The translations under genes and the position numbers were made by a program. Below the pieces are notes generated by a model. The model made no database searches. It worked only from the letters and a program-made list of their open reading frames with translations, and had not been told where the DNA came from. Of a DNA stretch of 64,000 bases, positions 63,395-64,000 are shown in pieces. Source of the DNA: Neorhodopirellula lusitana (lineage in GTDB: Bacteria; Planctomycetota; Planctomycetia; Pirellulales; Pirellulaceae); contig NZ_FXUG01000008.1 of assembly GCF_900182915.1 (NCBI RefSeq), positions 62,001 to 126,000 of the forward strand, written 5' to 3'. The stretch's first letter is position 1; each line of letters starts with the position of its first letter.

Positions 63395-64000
63395 GTGCCT
63401 CACGCTCAAATTGGTCCTATCGCGGTTCATCTGCCTCCCCGGGTGGAGCATAACGATACGCTTCAAGAACAGTTCCCGTCCTGGGACCTGAATCTGATTG
63501 CTGAAAAAACAGGCATCCAGCAGCGGCATATTGCCGACCCGGGTGTCACGTCGGCGGATCTTGCCGTGGCTGCCGCAACCGATCTGTTTGAACGCGAGAA
63601 TATCGATCCTGCATCGATTGATTTTGTCTTGCTGTGCACTCAAACGCCCGACTATCCCCTGCCGACGACAGCCTGCCTGGTGCAAGACCGCTTGGGTTTG
63701 CCGACGCGGTGTGGTGCGGTGGATTTCAATCTAGGGTGCAGCGGTTTTGTCTACGGGCTGGCAATGGCCGATGGGCTGATGCAAAGCGGCGCCGCCAAAC
63801 GTGTGCTGCTGCTGACCGCGGAAACATACAGTAAATACATCGACGACGGTGACCGTAGCCTGCGAACCATTTTTGGTGACGCGGCGGCGGCAACGCTGTT
63901 GACGGCGGAAGAGAAGCCTAGTCTGTCCGCATTCCAATTTGGTAGCGATGGCAGCGGAGCGGATATGTTGATCGTCGGTGACGGCGGAGCTCGTCCGCCC
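63395..64000 (+). CDS. fabH: 3-oxoacyl-ACP synthase III (FabH-like), N-terminal part
   Basis: Condensing enzyme that starts fatty acid synthesis from acyl-CoA and malonyl-ACP; the C-terminal half is outside the window. The GTG at 63395 gives an N-terminus IGPIAVHLPPRVEHNDTLQEQFPSWDLNLIAEKTGIQQRHIAD that matches FabH from its first strand. The frame is open further upstream without similarity, so a slightly earlier TTG (63389) is possible. The catalytic cysteine is Cys115 in FNLGCSGFVYGL. LLCTQTPDYPLPTTACLVQDRLGLP and YSKYIDDGDRSLRTIFGDAAAATLL follow. It could also be a FabH relative used in lipopolysaccharide or secondary lipid synthesis; the missing His and Asn would not settle this. Confidence 0.87.
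   Translation, partial: MPHAQIGPIAVHLPPRVEHNDTLQEQFPSWDLNLIAEKTGIQQRHIADPGVTSADLAVAAATDLFERENIDPASIDFVLLCTQTPDYPLPTTACLVQDRLGLPTRCGAVDFNLGCSGFVYGLAMADGLMQSGAAKRVLLLTAETYSKYIDDGDRSLRTIFGDAAAATLLTAEEKPSLSAFQFGSDGSGADMLIVGDGGARPP

Noticed and set aside
1-64000. Search for tRNA, rRNA, insertion sequences, prophage or defence islands
   Set aside because: No tRNA-like cloverleaf, rRNA stretch, transposase, integrase or known defence gene set was recognised by eye; a covariance-model scan would be needed to exclude small RNAs.

Overview
The window is a stretch of chromosome from a planctomycete, most likely a member of the Pirellulaceae close to Rhodopirellula. This rests on gene content: a DUF1559 prepilin-like protein paired with a tiny lipoprotein, a planctomycete-style LExRxLLA N-terminus on a 6684-residue surface protein with a dockerin C-terminus, an ECF sigma factor coupled to a membrane Ser/Thr kinase, a MfnD-like ATP-grasp gene of the kind seen with planctomycete C1 metabolism, and a SpoIIM/DUF4129/DUF4350 cluster. 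No species was identified and no database was searched. I saw no rRNA, tRNA, CRISPR, prophage or insertion sequence.

Layout. 1-6.3 kb (minus strand): the N-terminal 436 codons of a UvrD/PcrA helicase, a secreted clan GH-D-like glycosidase, a 59-aa lipoprotein and a DUF1559 protein. 6.3-10 kb (minus): a kinase translationally coupled to its ECF sigma factor, then a secreted alpha/beta hydrolase. 10.3-17.1 kb: a BrkB/YihY membrane protein on plus converges on a minus-strand operon of type II secretion pseudopilins (G-H-I-J-K). The two 3' ends meet inside a 188-bp heptanucleotide array that supplies both stop codons. 17.5-37.5 kb: one giant multidomain surface-protein gene followed by an intrinsic terminator. 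38-42.6 kb: a 58-aa membrane protein divergent from an ATP-grasp ligase, a BRCT-MerR-TPR protein and a Dus-type tRNA-dihydrouridine synthase. 42.9-50.5 kb (plus): a YhaO/YhaN (Mre11/Rad50-like) pair, a membrane-anchored aldo/keto reductase and exonuclease III. 50.6-60.2 kb: a GNAT-like protein, a coiled-coil protein, a secreted prenyltransferase-like toroid protein, an RlmM-like methyltransferase, and SpoIIM-DUF4129-DUF4350. 60.7-64 kb: a DksA-type zinc finger protein, a UDP-glucuronate decarboxylase and the start of a FabH-like synthase.

How the genes fit together. Three modules look like functional units from their overlapping start and stop codons: the pseudopilin operon (overlaps of 4 and 11 bp), yhaO-yhaN (ATGA), and sigma factor-kinase (GTGA). 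The most unusual feature of the window is not a gene. Short tandem repeats with different unit lengths (7, 13, 14, 15, 16, 17 bp) sit at or just past the 3' ends of genes, several supplying the stop codon, and two families of dispersed imperfect palindromes occupy intergenic gaps. Unusual protein architectures include BRCT-MerR-TPR, a YhaO-like phosphoesterase whose GNH(D/E) motif is lost, and a metzincin-like HExxHxxDxxH motif inside the giant surface protein.
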